Part shown: one piece after another, positions 1 through 11,771 of the stretch
Position numbering within the stretch: the first letter of the stretch is position 1
Layout of the letters: every line of letters starts with the position of its first letter
Origin: Stenocarpella maydis
Lineage: Eukaryota > Ascomycota > Sordariomycetes > Diaporthales > Diaporthaceae
NCBI GenBank assembly: GCA_002270565.1
Contig: NQMI01000001.1
Location: forward strand, 1,104,196 to 1,168,195
DNA length: 64,000 nt
Direction of reading: 5' to 3'
The notes under the pieces: generated by a model
What the model was told of the DNA's origin: nothing
Database searches by the model: none
The model's input: only the letters and a program-made list of their open reading frames with translations
Made by a program: the position numbers and the translations under genes

Positions 1-252
1 CCCCCGTTATGTGCGAACACCGGATAGTGCCATATGTATGCATCAGCAGCCTTGTATAAGACGACGTCCTGCCGCGGGCTTGGAAGCTGCAAAAAGCATG
101 TCCAACCACACACCCACTGCCTCGGCGCCTGCAAACGAACGAGAACTGCACATTCAGGTAAATGAGCCCCGCATCGCTTAATTTACAGCCTGTACTCAAG
201 TGCTATCGGCTGCAGCATGTTCCGGCGCGTCTAAGCCTTCGCTCCACCCGGC

Positions 253-1161
253 TCACACGGCTCCCCGCCCCGAGCCAACATCCATCACTGCATATCCCAC
301 GTGTTGAGCCTCCCCAGGTTCAGAAATACTTCGGGTGGGGTCTACGTGGCGCATGTCAGCCAGGTCTCTGCCCGCGGATCTGCAGCTCCCTCCGGGCAAC
401 GCACCTTTGCGCTGCTTGATGCAGGCCTCGTTTGCCACTTGCAGATGCCCGTACAAGTCCGGGTTGTGGTAAAAGTACGGCGTTAACTTCTGCAGCCCCT
501 GCGGGATGAAGCGCTTCGGGCATTGGTTGTGTGGTGCGGTCAGCCCTGCTCTTGTGCGCTCCTTGGAGCGTGCGTAGGTGACCTCGCTGTCGAGGATCAA
601 CTGCTGCTGCAGGTCGCTGTGGTTCAGGACCTCGGACATCTCCTTCGTATACTCGCGGAGACTCTCGGGGAATGTGATGTCGGCCATGACGTAGACTAGT
701 AGGAACGTGTGCCTTAGGTATTCAAACCTCACATCTTGCGGTGGGGTATGCTTGGTCTCGAAGGCCTCGGCGCCGATGCTCTCCTCCCAGTAATCGAGGG
801 ACTCACGCACCTGAACCAGGCACTCGACCCGAGCCCGGTAGTGTGTGAAGGCAGCGTCGGCGCTGCCTGACCTCGCAAGCCTCTTCAGGGCCGCAACTGC
901 CGTGAAAGCCTCGACCAAATGGCGTCCGGCACAGCGGCAGAATGCCTTGAGCGTCGTATCTACCTCATTCGTCGGTCTGGCTCTCTCCTGCCTGGCCTGT
1001 AGGGCCTTGATGCGCCCCACTTCTGGCAGCTTGTCAAGTCGATCGAGAGCATATCGGTTGGGTATGGAGGGCATGTCCTCTCGCTGGAGATCTGGATTGC
1101 CGTAGCCAAGCATGCGGAGGCTCTGCTCCAGGTAGACGTCTCTTAATGTGCTGAAGTTCAT
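253..1161 (-). CDS. Unrecognised fungal protein
   Basis: An open frame starts at ATG 1161 and ends at the TGA at 253. A good in-frame intron can be removed at 342-404 (donor GTGCGT, branch GCTGAC, acceptor GTAG), giving 281 residues; unspliced it would be 302. The protein is soluble-looking, with no signal peptide or membrane segment. It is mostly helical in composition, with charged stretches around residues 45-70 and a compact middle part (about residues 85-245) rich in aromatic and leucine residues. I do not recognise a family. Composition and the long undisturbed frame support coding. It is divergent from the oxygenase gene, with 1.4 kb between the starts. The C-terminal exon is Gly/Ser-rich and its end is the least certain part. 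Confidence 0.6.
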   Translation of the reverse strand: MNFSTLRDVYLEQSLRMLGYGNPDLQREDMPSIPNRYALDRLDKLPEVGRIKALQARQERARPTNEVDTTLKAFCRCAGRHLVEAFTAVAALKRLARSGSADAAFTHYRARVECLVQVRESLDYWEESIGAEAFETKHTPPQDVRFEYLRHTFLLVYVMADITFPESLREYTKEMSEVLNHSDLQQQLILDSEVTYARSKERTRAGLTAPHNQCPKRFIPQGLQKLTPYFYHNPDLYGHLQVANEACIKQRKGALPGGSCRSAGRDLADMRHVDPTRSISEPGEAQHVGYAVMDVGSGRGAV

Positions 1162-2586
1162 GATGCCGACGGCGACCAGAGGATCAAGGGTGGTTCAGGA
1201 TGATCAAAGGGATCGGAAACCAGCGCGAAGGTCTAGGCACACGGCTCGCCGCCCTGGACTCATGGGCAGAGCTCGCAGGGAGCCCCGGTGATGTACCAAA
1301 GTTGAGTTGCAAAGACGGCAGACGTGACAAGATGGGTCATGCTCAGTGTCACTGCATGGTTGAACCGGCTAGACGATGCCCAAAAGGCCATCGTTTCCCA
1401 TGCCAGCAGGCATCGCATCCCCGCTGCAAGATGCCGTCTGACAGGATGGTCAACCGCGTGCATACACAGAAATTCCGGCCAAGGACCACTCACGCTTCTG
1501 TTGAAGCATCCCCCCGCTAAGCCGGGCATCGAGGAAAAGCAATATGAGGACATACGGGGCGGGCTTGAGGCGGCTCGGAAGCAGGAAGCCTGCACTGTCT
1601 GCAGGTGAGTGATCGCCTTGTGCTACTGCTGAAGAAGGTGGGCAAGCGCACGGAGCCTTGGTCCCTACATGGGCCAACTCGCTTGCCCGTCAGGCCTGTC
1701 AGATGTCAGGCAGCCTGGCAGCCAGTCAGCCAGCTCGGACCTGAGCTGTCATAATCCAGGCCGTTGCGAGCAGAAATGAGGGTCTGCGATTGCCGAGGCG
1801 GGGAACAGGGAACAGGGAACAGGGAACAGGTCACAATTCCGCGATGGCCCACGAGCAAGGCTGGGTCTTGGCAATGTCTGAGGGTTCTTGACCCGATTTG
1901 CGGAGGTCCGGCGTTTGCTCGAGAGGCATCTACCCGTCGGCATGGTGTCGTGGCAGAAGAAGCAATTCGGGCGCTGCAGGTGAGGAGGGGTTGGTTGGCC
2001 AGGTGGTCTGGTGGTTTGGGTGCAACAATGCCAACGTACCTAGCCAGCGCACATACCTAGCCAGCGTACGTACCTAGCCACTGCAGCAGGCCGGACCCCT
2101 TTCTGACGCGGGCTCAACGCTGCATGCAGGGTAGCACCAAGCACTGCAGTTACACTGACTACCTGGCGCTCTTGCTGCTGTGCACACAGTACATATCACC
2201 TGATACCTCCCTCCCTAGGTACTTGAGTATGCATATACGTATGACTAAATCCCGCACGTCAAACACAAACAACAAAAAAAGCAAAGACGAGCAGAAATCC
2301 AGGGTGCCAACACAATCAAACAGCTTTCTATCCGAGTCCTGCAGCCGTGTCGCCTGCGCAGGCGCACATCATCGCCCGTGCTCCGTTTGTCCTCTCATTT
2401 CTGGCCGAACCAGCGTCCCAACATCAGAACAACAAACATCATCGTCGACGCCTTCCCAAAAGAGGCCAGGATCCTCAGAGACGCATGAAAGGCCCCCCGT
2501 TCAACGGCAAGCCTCCGTACCCAGTCGGCCAGTTCAGACCTGATTGCCGTGCTGCTTGGTGCCGTTCCACATCGAGAAGGCCGAGT
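1162..2586. other. Intergenic, divergent promoter region
   Basis: This lies between two divergent genes. It holds four tandem copies of the heptamer GGAACAG at about 1802-1829, a cluster of CCTAGCCAG repeats at about 2039-2082, and a palindromic CCTAGG core at 2213. Short frames here overlap on both strands and have no coding character. Confidence 0.6.
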
Positions 2587-4305
2587 ATGCCCAACAAAAA
2601 AGGCAATAAATCCATTGCCAAACAGAGGCCCTCGCATGCGGCCGCTCCTGTTGAACCGCCCTCCTGGCCCGCCTTCAAGCCCCCGCTGCCCCTGACTGAC
2701 CTACAGCCTGAATCGCTTCTGGATGACAGGGTCGTTCTTATCAGAAACTTCTGGCCCAGGTCACTCTGCAGAGACTACGCCTCCTTCTTAGGCACCCTGC
2801 CGCTCACCACCACCCCCGGTCAACCCAGACGAGGGGATGCCGTCAGGGTGAACGACCGGTTCCAGGTCCACGACCAGGTCTTTGCAAACCGCCTGTGGCT
2901 TGAGACGGGGCTGCGGGATCTTCTCATGGGTGATGACTGGAAAGCTCTCTGGTAAGCGTCTGACAGAAAAGCCACCATATGGCCACCTCGACCGCTAACG
3001 GCTGGCCCTGCTTCAGGGGCGGAGATGTCGTGGGTTTGTCCCCAAATATCCGCATTTACAGGTATAAGCCCAACCAGTTCTTTGACGCACACTGTAGGTG
3101 AAATTGGCCCAAGCACTCACTCTCCTCCGTTCCTGTCGCTTCTCCCTCGACCCTGCTGCTCGGCTATCTGGCTGCCGTGCGCAGGTCGCCTCGCCCATGG
3201 CATCAGCTGTCTGCAACGAACCTGGAAGGCCAAATCAACTGGCCGAGACCCCAGTGGACTCGGCTAATGCACGCAATGCCAGACTGCGTCTGCAGCTTGC
3301 CGTCAAAATTTAGCATCTCGATGTGCAATACATTGGTAATAGCATGGGAAGGAAATGAGAGGGTGTTGGCATTCTGATGCGGCCAGGTCAAACATGATTT
3401 TCCGCTGCTACCATGACTATCCCCTTTCCCCACGCTTGTGCATGTGTAAGCATGGCCCATCAACAACGGGGACGGGCAGGTACACCGCTTCGGCCTCCCC
3501 CCCCCCTTTTCTTCTAAATTCTCTTTTTTGTATTCTTTGATCTATTTTTCTATATTTCTTTTCACGGCGGGTTTATGCAGCCTCTGGGAGGAAAGCGGCA
3601 GATGGGTGGTGAGCTGTCCTCTCTTCCAATGGATCCTTGCTGCGCAACCATTCAAGCCGAGCTGCGTTGGAAACACAAGCGATCACATCTCACATTGATC
3701 TTCGTCTTTCTCTCTGGTCATTTACAGAGCGCTGTACACGCCTATTTTGATCGATCCTTGTATTGGCCACCACTCTGCTCGGGGGCAAGTTGCACGACAT
3801 TGAAGCGCAATTCCAACTGCAGTTCCTTGTGTATCCCCACAGGGAGCTGAGACTGGCCTGGACAGACACTGGTCCTCTTGGTGACTGACGCAATGCAGAT
3901 GACGATTCCAACACCATAATTTCCGATTTCGATCAGGGGAAACCTATCACAACCAAGACGACCTGGACTCTGCTGCTGTACCTCACCTCCGAAGCGGAAG
4001 GGTGCCGAGGCGGTGAGACGGTCTTCTTCCCCAACGACCGGAGAGTGGCCAAAGAAGAAGTTGCCGTGAAGCCTGAGACAGGCATGGTTCTACTCCATAA
4101 ACACGGTAATGACTGCATGCTTGTTAGTCCCCCTTTGTCATGTGCCAATTTGACCGCCGGGCATACCAGTGCCGTCGTCTCATGCGGCTCACCCGTGCCA
4201 TGCTGATCCAAGTTGCTAATACGGCTCGAATTGTAGCACGAGGGTCGGGAGGTCACTGCTGGGGAGAAGTGGATCATCCGAAGCGATGTCTGCGTCCGCA
4301 AATAG
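2587..4305 (+). CDS. 2-oxoglutarate/Fe(II)-dependent oxygenase (prolyl 4-hydroxylase-like)
   Basis: Exons are 2587-2951, 3017-3093, 3899-4122 and 4237-4305, which join in phase to 244 residues. The N-terminal 30 residues are basic. The catalytic double-stranded beta-helix core occupies the second half. The iron ligands are His147 and Asp149 (HYD motif) and a distal His223 in LHEG; Arg237 in the WIIRSD segment is the likely 2-oxoglutarate ligand. The segment TTWTLLLYLTS followed by GGETVFF is typical of the P4Hc-type superfamily in fungi. Enzymes of this family hydroxylate protein or small-molecule substrates; the substrate here cannot be read from the sequence. Intron 2 is 805 bases, very long for this genome, and falls inside the Tyr148 codon between the two iron ligands. 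The start was chosen at 2587 because the upstream frame is low-complexity 5' leader. Confidence 0.85.
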
Positions 4306-5978
4306 CTGTGCCCAGTCCAGTGCCCAGGGCTCGAGACAGTAATTAGCACTCGCCGTGTTGCCTTTCAATATCCTGATGGAGGCTGTGAGACTGGTTGCCA
4401 CACCTTCTCTAAATTGTCCTTCCCAACAATTACAATCGCCAATTGTTCTACTTGGAGCCCCCAATGGGGATACAGCGCTCAGTGCCTTTCGGAAACCTGT
4501 AGTCTGTGACGAGCCATGTGATTGATAGCCTGCCACTCTGCAGAGAGCAACGCCGGCCATGAAAGACCAAGAAGACGACATCCAGCCCTAGCATGAGGCT
4601 TTCTCGATGTTTGGGGTGACTGCGGAAACCGGTCTGCTGCCTGGGAGATATTTGAATCCGCCGGGACAGATGTGTCATACATCTACGTCGATGCGCCTTG
4701 GCATTTGATCAAATTGGGCAAGTTGGTCTTGGAGGCCAATAGTGACTTGCTTTGACCCAGGTCCCGAGAGACTAAGCAATGCAACTCGATAGGCGCCCAG
4801 CCGTGGTGGTGGTGCGATTGTTTGCCTCTCTGCCTGCTCGAGTGGCAACTTTGGAGGATGTTGGCTCGTCGTGCTGCTGCACCTGCCTCCAAAACAATGC
4901 GTAATTCGCCAGCCTGGTACACAATTTGACAAATCTTTTGCGAGAAATTCAACATGGGTCCGTAGCACAGTGCCGCACATACTACATGTATTTCAGCCAT
5001 TCCGTCATACAGCGGATGGGCACACTTATTCCCGCCTGTGCAAAGTTTCCTTGCACAGTAGTGCATCCAGGGGCCAACGAGCATCACTCTGTTCGGGTCT
5101 TATTCTCGACCTGTTGATCTTCCAAGACCGTGGACTGTCCATGTATGTCCTGACGTCGCGGGGCCTGGTGTGTGAGGAAAAGCGCCATCTCTGTATTTCC
5201 ACTGTGCACACAGACCAGGACAGCCAGGCTCTCGGTAGCAAGTACTGGGTTGTGAAATTGTCCGTCGGCTTTCTTTCTAGTGTTGCGGGAGTAATGGAAC
5301 CGCCGATAGGAGTGTATGGAGACAGGCACCTCTGCCTCGTGCAGTGCATGGAACCACTAACACAAAGAAGCACGCACCACAATGATGCTGATGTGTCTAT
5401 ATGGATCACAACAAAGAAGAGTACACATTTCCACGGCTTTTTTCTTCCTTTCTATATGACGTATAGTTCGTCAGAGATAGCCGGCAGCCAATCTCGATTG
5501 ACTCAAATGCTGTGTGGCAGACAGATTCTGCCTAGAATCTATCTATCTGCCACACGCATGCGCAGGTAGGGCGGGCAACATAATCCCTCTGTAGAGGCTC
5601 TGTAGATGGAAACCGAGTTCTCATGAAGTAACAGTAGCGGAAAGCATAATGCATTTTTTATACAAATAAAAGTTATTATTAGCTATTATGAGTATATGAG
5701 ACGACGGTGAATTCCGATCTTCGCGTCCAGCCGTACATATGTAGGAAATGCCGCAAATCAAAGTCGAGTATGTGGAAAGACAAAATCCAGTTCGCCGGAT
5801 ACAGTCTCCCCCTTGGACAAAATTTACTTTACTGCTGAGAGTCCTCATTCTCCGAGACACAGGCACTTACATAGAGCCTTGCCTACATTGGTCAGGCACG
5901 TCCTGCTGGCAATGGCACAACCTACCAAGTGGCTTACGAGCGGTAATCAAGCCGTAAAAGAATCTCAAATCAAGAACA

Positions 5979-6009
<31 letters not shown>

Positions 6010-6056
6010 GACAGAGTGTTCGATGTCGGACGTAGCAGCTCAGAAGCGCCTGAGCC
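4306..6056. other. Intergenic
   Basis: I see no supported gene. A 232-codon plus-strand frame (4871-5569) lacks codon bias, splice context and any recognisable motif. An A-homopolymer of about 28 bases lies at 5982-6009, just beyond the 3' end of the secreted Thr/Pro-rich gene on the other strand. Confidence 0.55.
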
Positions 6057-6803
6057 TTATGCAGCAGTGGTGGGAGGGGTGGCAGGGACCGCTGTGGGAA
6101 GATCCACCACATCAATTGTCACATTGCCACCGGTAGGAAAGTCTACCACCGGGAAGATTTCGATCGGCTCCGCAATCTGAGTCGGCACAGCCGGCACGCT
6201 TTCCTGTCGGACCTTGGCGAGGAGGGGCTGCGGCTCGGCAGTGACGGGATCAAGAGTGGCCACATCCGTTGCGGTGGGAGGCAGCGGCCCCAACGTCTTG
6301 ATATCCGGGTCGGAAGTAGTCTCGGTGGGCTCAGAGATGACTACATTGGTGAAAACAGGTGATGCCAGCTCTGAAGTTGTGACAGCAGGGTCGGAGGTGG
6401 TTGTGGCTGGCTGAGAAATGACTGCGTCCGTAGTGGTGGGTGGGAGGTCCTGTCTCGGTAAGGCCGCACCGGATGTGTTGATTGCTGGATCATAAGTGTC
6501 GATTTCCACGGATGTTGGAGGACGAACCAGGTCTGGCGTTGGAATATCCACGACGCTCGTGGCACAGGGAACAGCTCCATCAACGACGGCCGTACTCTCC
6601 TGTCGCCTATGCTGAGTATGAATGCTGCGGGCAGTATCGTAGGGTAACTGAACGTGACCTTTCAGCCTCTAGATAAGACAATGATGGCTGAATCTAGTGC
6701 CAACCCCTCTAGCCCGTTCTCCCATGGACGGAATCGCGGTTGGACTGGCTTGGACAGTCCAAGCAGCGGTGATGAGCAGGATAGGTGCTGCAGGGTATTT
6801 CAT
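6057..6803 (-). CDS. Small secreted Thr/Pro/Val-rich protein
   Basis: Exon 1 (6705-6803) encodes a clear signal peptide: MKYPAAP, then a hydrophobic ILLITAAW core and an Ala-Ser cleavage area. Exon 2 (6057-6611) encodes about 185 residues of Thr, Pro, Val and Asp with recurring TTSD/TTSE and PPT motifs, as in heavily O-mannosylated wall or secreted proteins. The joined product would be about 217 residues. There is no C-terminal hydrophobic tail, so no GPI anchor. The intron (6612-6704) has a good acceptor (CATACTCAG) but a weak donor (GTTGGC), so the exon 1/2 junction is the soft point. A TATATAAG element lies about 45-55 bases upstream of the ATG. The function is unknown; a structural wall or effector-like role is only inference. 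Confidence 0.55.
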
Positions 6804-6847
6804 TGTGTTGAACCAGGGTACGGAACACTGGCCAGGTTCAATGGACG

Positions 6848-6857
6848 CAAACTTATA
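6848..6857 (-). promoter_or_regulatory. TATA-like element of the secreted protein gene
   Basis: On the minus strand TATATAAG lies about 45-55 bases upstream of the signal-peptide ATG at 6803, a plausible core-promoter position. The assignment rests on motif and spacing only. Confidence 0.4.
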
Positions 6858-9675
6858 TAGCAAACTGGGATCAATATATGTATAGAGCTGCCGGCAGCAA
6901 TTTGGAAATTGAATGGGGCTTTGGGTGTGTGCAGTTGAATGCTTCTGAAAGTTGACTTAGTCTGGATTGACATCTGGAGTTCACGCTCAGCTGTTCAAAG
7001 TAACAGCAGGGGTGTCAATTTATGGTTTCCAAACCTAGGCCGCAAGGTATGCGTTTGCCTGGTCCTTCATTTCCCACCCAGGAACTTGAAGCCCCTGATT
7101 CCCCTGCATCTGCTCTGCCTGGGCTTGGAAGTTGTCGTTTTCCAGGGTGGAATGAGGCTCAGTCCGAAGATGAGACACGATCATGGCAGCTTGGAAGCGT
7201 ACCTTGGGTAATCTCCAGGCCCGATGCCCTCACTTGCCCTTCTAGGCGAGAAAACTATCTAGCCTGGACAAGAAAAAACTGAAATTTGGGTAATTAGCCC
7301 ACAACAAATGGAAACGTGAGCAGATACTCCCCCTGATCACGGTGCTGCCTACTTCATGTCATCCGAGAACCAGACCAATCTGGCGACCAGTCAGCAAGTC
7401 AGCATAAAAGCATTACACGGCCCCTTCATTACTGATATGTATAGCTCGAGGCTCGGTAAGCTTAAGCCTGCTGACAAAAATTTGAGACGGGCGAATAACA
7501 CAAGTGAGCTGATCCCCAAGTGACAGTCCGAGGCTAGGCCACAGACATCAGGCCAACTATTTTGACCATGTCGCTTGACGAGAATGGGAATCTGGCAGAC
7601 GAGTTTCAAACAACCATAATTACAGAGCCTCTCCAAAGAAACATCCAAGATTGTAGTGCCTAAATGTCGGAGCTTCAAATTTGTCTCCGGCCCTGCACAG
7701 GGTCGTCGTCACAACACGCACACTTGATGAGTTGAAGTATAGTATCTGGGCAAGGAGGAAATTAATGCGGAGAAGTTTGTGTTTTTAATTCAACATTCGG
7801 AATGTGTTTACAGAGTTCGGATTTTATCCATGTCAAAATGCCATCGAGTTCCACTGTCTCTAGACTTGGAAGCGGCAGCGGCAGCGATATATGGTAATGA
7901 GTGGATTTAGAGCAACTAGAGTATTATGGTGCCATTCTCCGCAACGTAACGGCTTGCCAGCTATAGGAAGCCGAGCCTCATGGCTTGCATAAGAAGTAGT
8001 GGATCAGGAACACGGGCCATCAGATAACGAGAACCACTCTGCTGTCGAGAGAGCCCCAGCATGTCGGGTTGGAAAGTTTAAATCTGGCAGATCCTCACCG
8101 TAGTTGATTGCACGCGTGTTTCATACTGTCGAGCCAGAAGAAGCCTTGCTGTAAACCTTGGGCTCTTAACCGACTCTATCTCTGATCCACACATAGTATA
8201 CCCAGATTTACATCTAGACCCCACCCGAATGTATCCAGGATCATAGAGCATTTTCAAGTTCCCTCAACAGATTCCCGACGCCAGTTCTTTTGCGACTGCT
8301 CTAGCACTCTGCTGTTGTAAACAGGGACTATCACTCACAAGAGTGAGGCTTGATTGCCTTGCTGGTCTAGCACCCGGTCAACTTGCCACTCCTGGGATAA
8401 ATCGAGTCTGGGCGGTCGAGAATACGAGAGTCAAGCACAGAACAGCCGTGCCCATCAGAACACAAGAGGCCCTGAGCAGGTCGACGCTTCTCTTGCCAGT
8501 ACTCCCCTGCGTGTGCACGTACGATGGGCATATGAGCTGCCACACCCTCCCTCCTGCCCCCTATTTCCCGCAGTTGGCCGCAGCCCTCAGGAGGGGTTTA
8601 AGCATAGAGCCGAACAAGGGCCGTCTTCTTGGCAGGTCGAAGAGGGAGCCGTCCGGTGTTCTGAAACTCAACCGCAGAGGCTGTGCCCCGCAGGTGACGG
8701 GATCTTGGGGTCGGTGAGCTACATCATTGGTCAGGCGCCAGCATGCCTCAATTAAGGTTGCCCCTGGTCATTTTGGACGTCACTTGCTGCGATACTACGC
8801 ACCCGGTACCGCGTAGGCGCCCGCATTGTTGTTTCCCATGGCCGGGTGTTGGAGGGCATCGAGCAGCAGAACCAGCCCAGGTGACTGGCCAGCAACATCA
8901 GACTGTACGTCAAGCAATGTTTTCGCCCTCTTGACGTTTTGTTGATGATGTCAAACAAACCGGGAAGCCGACGAGGCTCGCAACGTCGGCAGGTCCAGCA
9001 GCCACATGTGCAGCTTGCGACGAACCCATCGAGGCGCGACGTCAGGAACACACCTGTCCGCCGGCGGCAGCCTCCTCCAATAGGCAAGCAGAACAGGCTT
9101 GACTGGCTGGCCATGACCTGCCCAAGTGGTCCATCCCAGGAACAAGACAAGCTCCTGGATCTCCAGATCGTCAGGGGATCCGACCAACAGAATCGATAGA
9201 CCACTGCGGGGCTGGAGTGCATGCCCCCGGCCTGCATGTCTTGTCCTATGTATGTTCTGTGCTCGGAGTGTGGTTGAGCATACGCTTTGTTCTTATGCGG
9301 TGTGCTATTTTCGACTGACTGGCAACCCCTGGTATGGGTTAAAGGGCGTGGCCCCTGGCCTGCCAACCCTCGGAGACGCCAGCCACGACACGGGTCACGC
9401 CGTTAGCAACTTGGAATAATCCAGCGGCGGTGCAGTCACACCTCAGTAGGTTACATTCTAAATGACGTTCATGCTCATGGCGTTGTTGGCAAAGTATTCA
9501 AAAGGCGAGCATCGTCCAACCGTGACAGAAAGGGTTCCTTGCGTGCTCACCAACAACTCCTAATTGTTTACTCACCTCCTCCCTGCTAAGTTGCTACCAC
9601 ATCAAGACTGGCACGCCGGTACCTGTTCTCCGTTAGCAACATCAATAGCAACACTCGCCCCAACACACATACACA
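6858..9675. other. Long intergenic stretch
   Basis: About 2.8 kb without a supported gene. 7.3-8.3 kb is AT-richer with frequent stops in all frames. 8.3-9.4 kb has overlapping frames on both strands (up to 204 codons on the minus strand), but none shows a signal peptide, domain motif or credible intron set. The last 130 bases are the pyrimidine-rich leader of the GPI-type gene. Confidence 0.5.
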
Positions 9676-10456
9676 ATGAAGCTTTCTCTGGTCACCCTCA
9701 CCTTCCTCACCGGCTCAGCCCTCGCTACATGGGGCACCGGTGGTGGTGGCGACGATGGTGATGACGACAAGTGCAGCGACTCCGGCGGCAATGGCGGCTA
9801 CTGGAAGAGGCTCATCAACGGCCGCACATGGGGCCACGGCGGCGGCGGCGACGACGACGATGACTGCACCACCAAGGACCACACCAAGACACACCACCAT
9901 GGCGGCGGCCAGTCCATGACCTACTCCACCGTCTATCAGACCCAGACCCAAACTATTATATCCTGTGCGCCAGATGTCGATGACTGCCCAGGCGAGCAGT
10001 ACACCACCGTCACCGTCGCCGTCTCAACGACGCTCTGCCCTGTCACCGAGACCCAGCCCATCCCCATCGTGACACCCACACCCTCCGTCGTCGTGCCGCC
10101 GCCTGTCCAGACCACCCCCGTCGCAACACCGCCCGCGCCCCCAGTTGTGCCACCCGTTGTGCCGTCTAACAAGCCCAGCACTCCCGCCGTGGTCCCGCCA
10201 CAGCCCAGCACTCCCGTCTGTCCCGCCACAGCCCAGCACTCCCGTCGTGGTCCCGCCGGCGCGGGCGAAGGCCGTGGTCCCGCCGGTGCCCACCACCCCC
10301 GCGACCCTGTCCACGCGGACCACGGGCAGGCCCACCGCCTCCTTGCCCCCCACCAACGGCACGGCGACGGCGACGCGCCCGCCGCGCACGGCGGCGCCGC
10401 ATCCACGCGTCGGCGCCGGCGTGGCCCTGGCTGCCCTGCTGGCTGCCCTGGTCTAA
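9676..10456 (+). CDS. GPI-anchor-type cell wall protein with a 2-base frame break
   Basis: ATG 9676 opens a signal peptide ([17 protein letters not shown]). It is followed by Gly/Asp/His-rich low-complexity blocks with paired cysteines, then a Thr/Val region and a Pro-rich repeat region (VVPPQPSTP units). The original frame runs on to 10623 into Arg/Gly-rich and then Phe-rich nonsense. A second frame picks up at the lesion and ends at 10456 with a hydrophobic tail ([12 protein letters not shown]) preceded by small residues, a standard GPI-attachment signal. Comparing three copies of the repeat unit, the middle copy at about 10216-10221 lacks two bases of a GTCGTGGTC string, which accounts for the shift exactly. 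Without the break the product would be about 260 residues. Whether this is a sequencing error, an allele or true inactivation is open. The role is inferred to be wall structure. Confidence 0.7.
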
Positions 10457-11771
10457 GACCTAGGGCTGCAGCGAAGAAAGCAGTGCGCCCACGGAGAGGA
10501 GGCGTATCCGCTTTTGTCTCCCCCTTTTCACCTCTTTTCGCTTCTTGTAGCATAATCAGGGTTCTCTTTTTTTTTTTTTTTTTCTCTCTCTTTCTCTTCT
10601 CATACCCAGGCCCATGTGCCTAAGCATATTTGGGAAAAAAGAGGCCATGGCTGATGAGCGCCATGCAAACCTGGTCCACTGGCTTGTGGATTCAGTGATG
10701 ACAGCGGGGGTAGCGAGCGGCAAATGATTCACAGCTAAGACATGATTAGCCTAATGAAAATGCCATAATAGCTATTCTTGAAACAGCCGATCTTGACTTT
10801 CGTTCCAATTGCCTGTGACATGTGGACTCGCAGTGTGCCTAGCGTAAGCAATTTCCTATTCAGTACTGCGGTGGCCGCTCAGATCGTGCAAGGCACGCAC
10901 AGACCGGGCCGCCGTGGAAATCGGACGGAGACACGCAGTTTGGCCAAGGCCGGGTCAAAGGTGCATTCACTGTCTTCGTGTTCGTCCGTTGTTCGGCAAA
11001 CGAGGACTAGGTCACCCACATGGTGGCTGTCACCACAGTTCGGGCAGGTCATCGCGAGGTGAGGAGGTTGGCAGATCCCTTCCTTTCGCGCCAGCCAAGT
11101 GGGAAAAAGACCCGGAGCATTGTCTAATATCATGCAATGCTATAGGCAGCTTCTCTGTAGGTCAGCCGCATGATTTAGGGCTTCGACGTCGACGGCCTCC
11201 TGTTCCGTTCTTTTTTAGTCTCGCTTCGTTCTGGTACCACGCCAAAGACCATTCATCCCACCTCTCCATCTGGCGATTTTCCCGATAGGTCGAAGCGTAC
11301 CCTTGGCCGCGCGAGACTCGCGTGCTCGGTGGTTGCTATTGGATGCGGCGCAAAGCTTTTAGAAAGCCTTAATTTTCCAGGTTTATCACCCATGGCTTGG
11401 GGTGATTGGTACGAGGTTGGCATTTGACATATCCACCAAGCAGGCTTCCCAATCGCAAGATCCTTGATACTTTGAACCGCAAGGCAGACTGTCCGACCGT
11501 CTCGCGTTCGCAAGGCAGTGGCGGTATGTGAGTGCTGTCACGCGGCTGGGGCGGCGACACCGTAAGCAGTGCTCCCGTCAAGATATGCTCCTGTGCGAAT
11601 GATTAGCTCCCGCGCGGTAAGACGTACCGATGCTACTTACCACAAGGCGCATGAATGATTGCTGTAGTAGCAGCAAAACCCTGGCGGCGCTGGTCCTCCA
11701 CAAGACTGCTCCGAGAAAGATGATGGCAGCCAGGTAAAAGAAGATACCTGGGTATCCATAACGACGGAGCC
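10457..11771. other. Intergenic, convergent
   Basis: This lies between the 3' ends of two convergent genes. It holds a T/C-rich run at 10567-10600, consistent with the 3' region of the GPI-type gene, and no supported gene. A 65-codon minus frame at 11578-11775 with one hydrophobic stretch overlaps the CENP-O stop codon and is probably 3' UTR. Confidence 0.5.

Noticed and set aside
4871..5569. 232-codon plus-strand open frame in the 4.3-6.0 kb gap
   Set aside because: No signal peptide, domain string, codon bias or splice context; Cys/His/Trp are spread as expected for noncoding sequence.
5982..6009. Poly-A runs here and at 29547-29576 considered as retrotransposon tails
   Set aside because: No reverse transcriptase or endonuclease sequence upstream and no target-site duplication around either run.
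8752..9366. 204-codon minus-strand frame overlapping plus-strand frames
   Set aside because: Composition is random-looking and equally long frames lie opposite; nothing recognisable.
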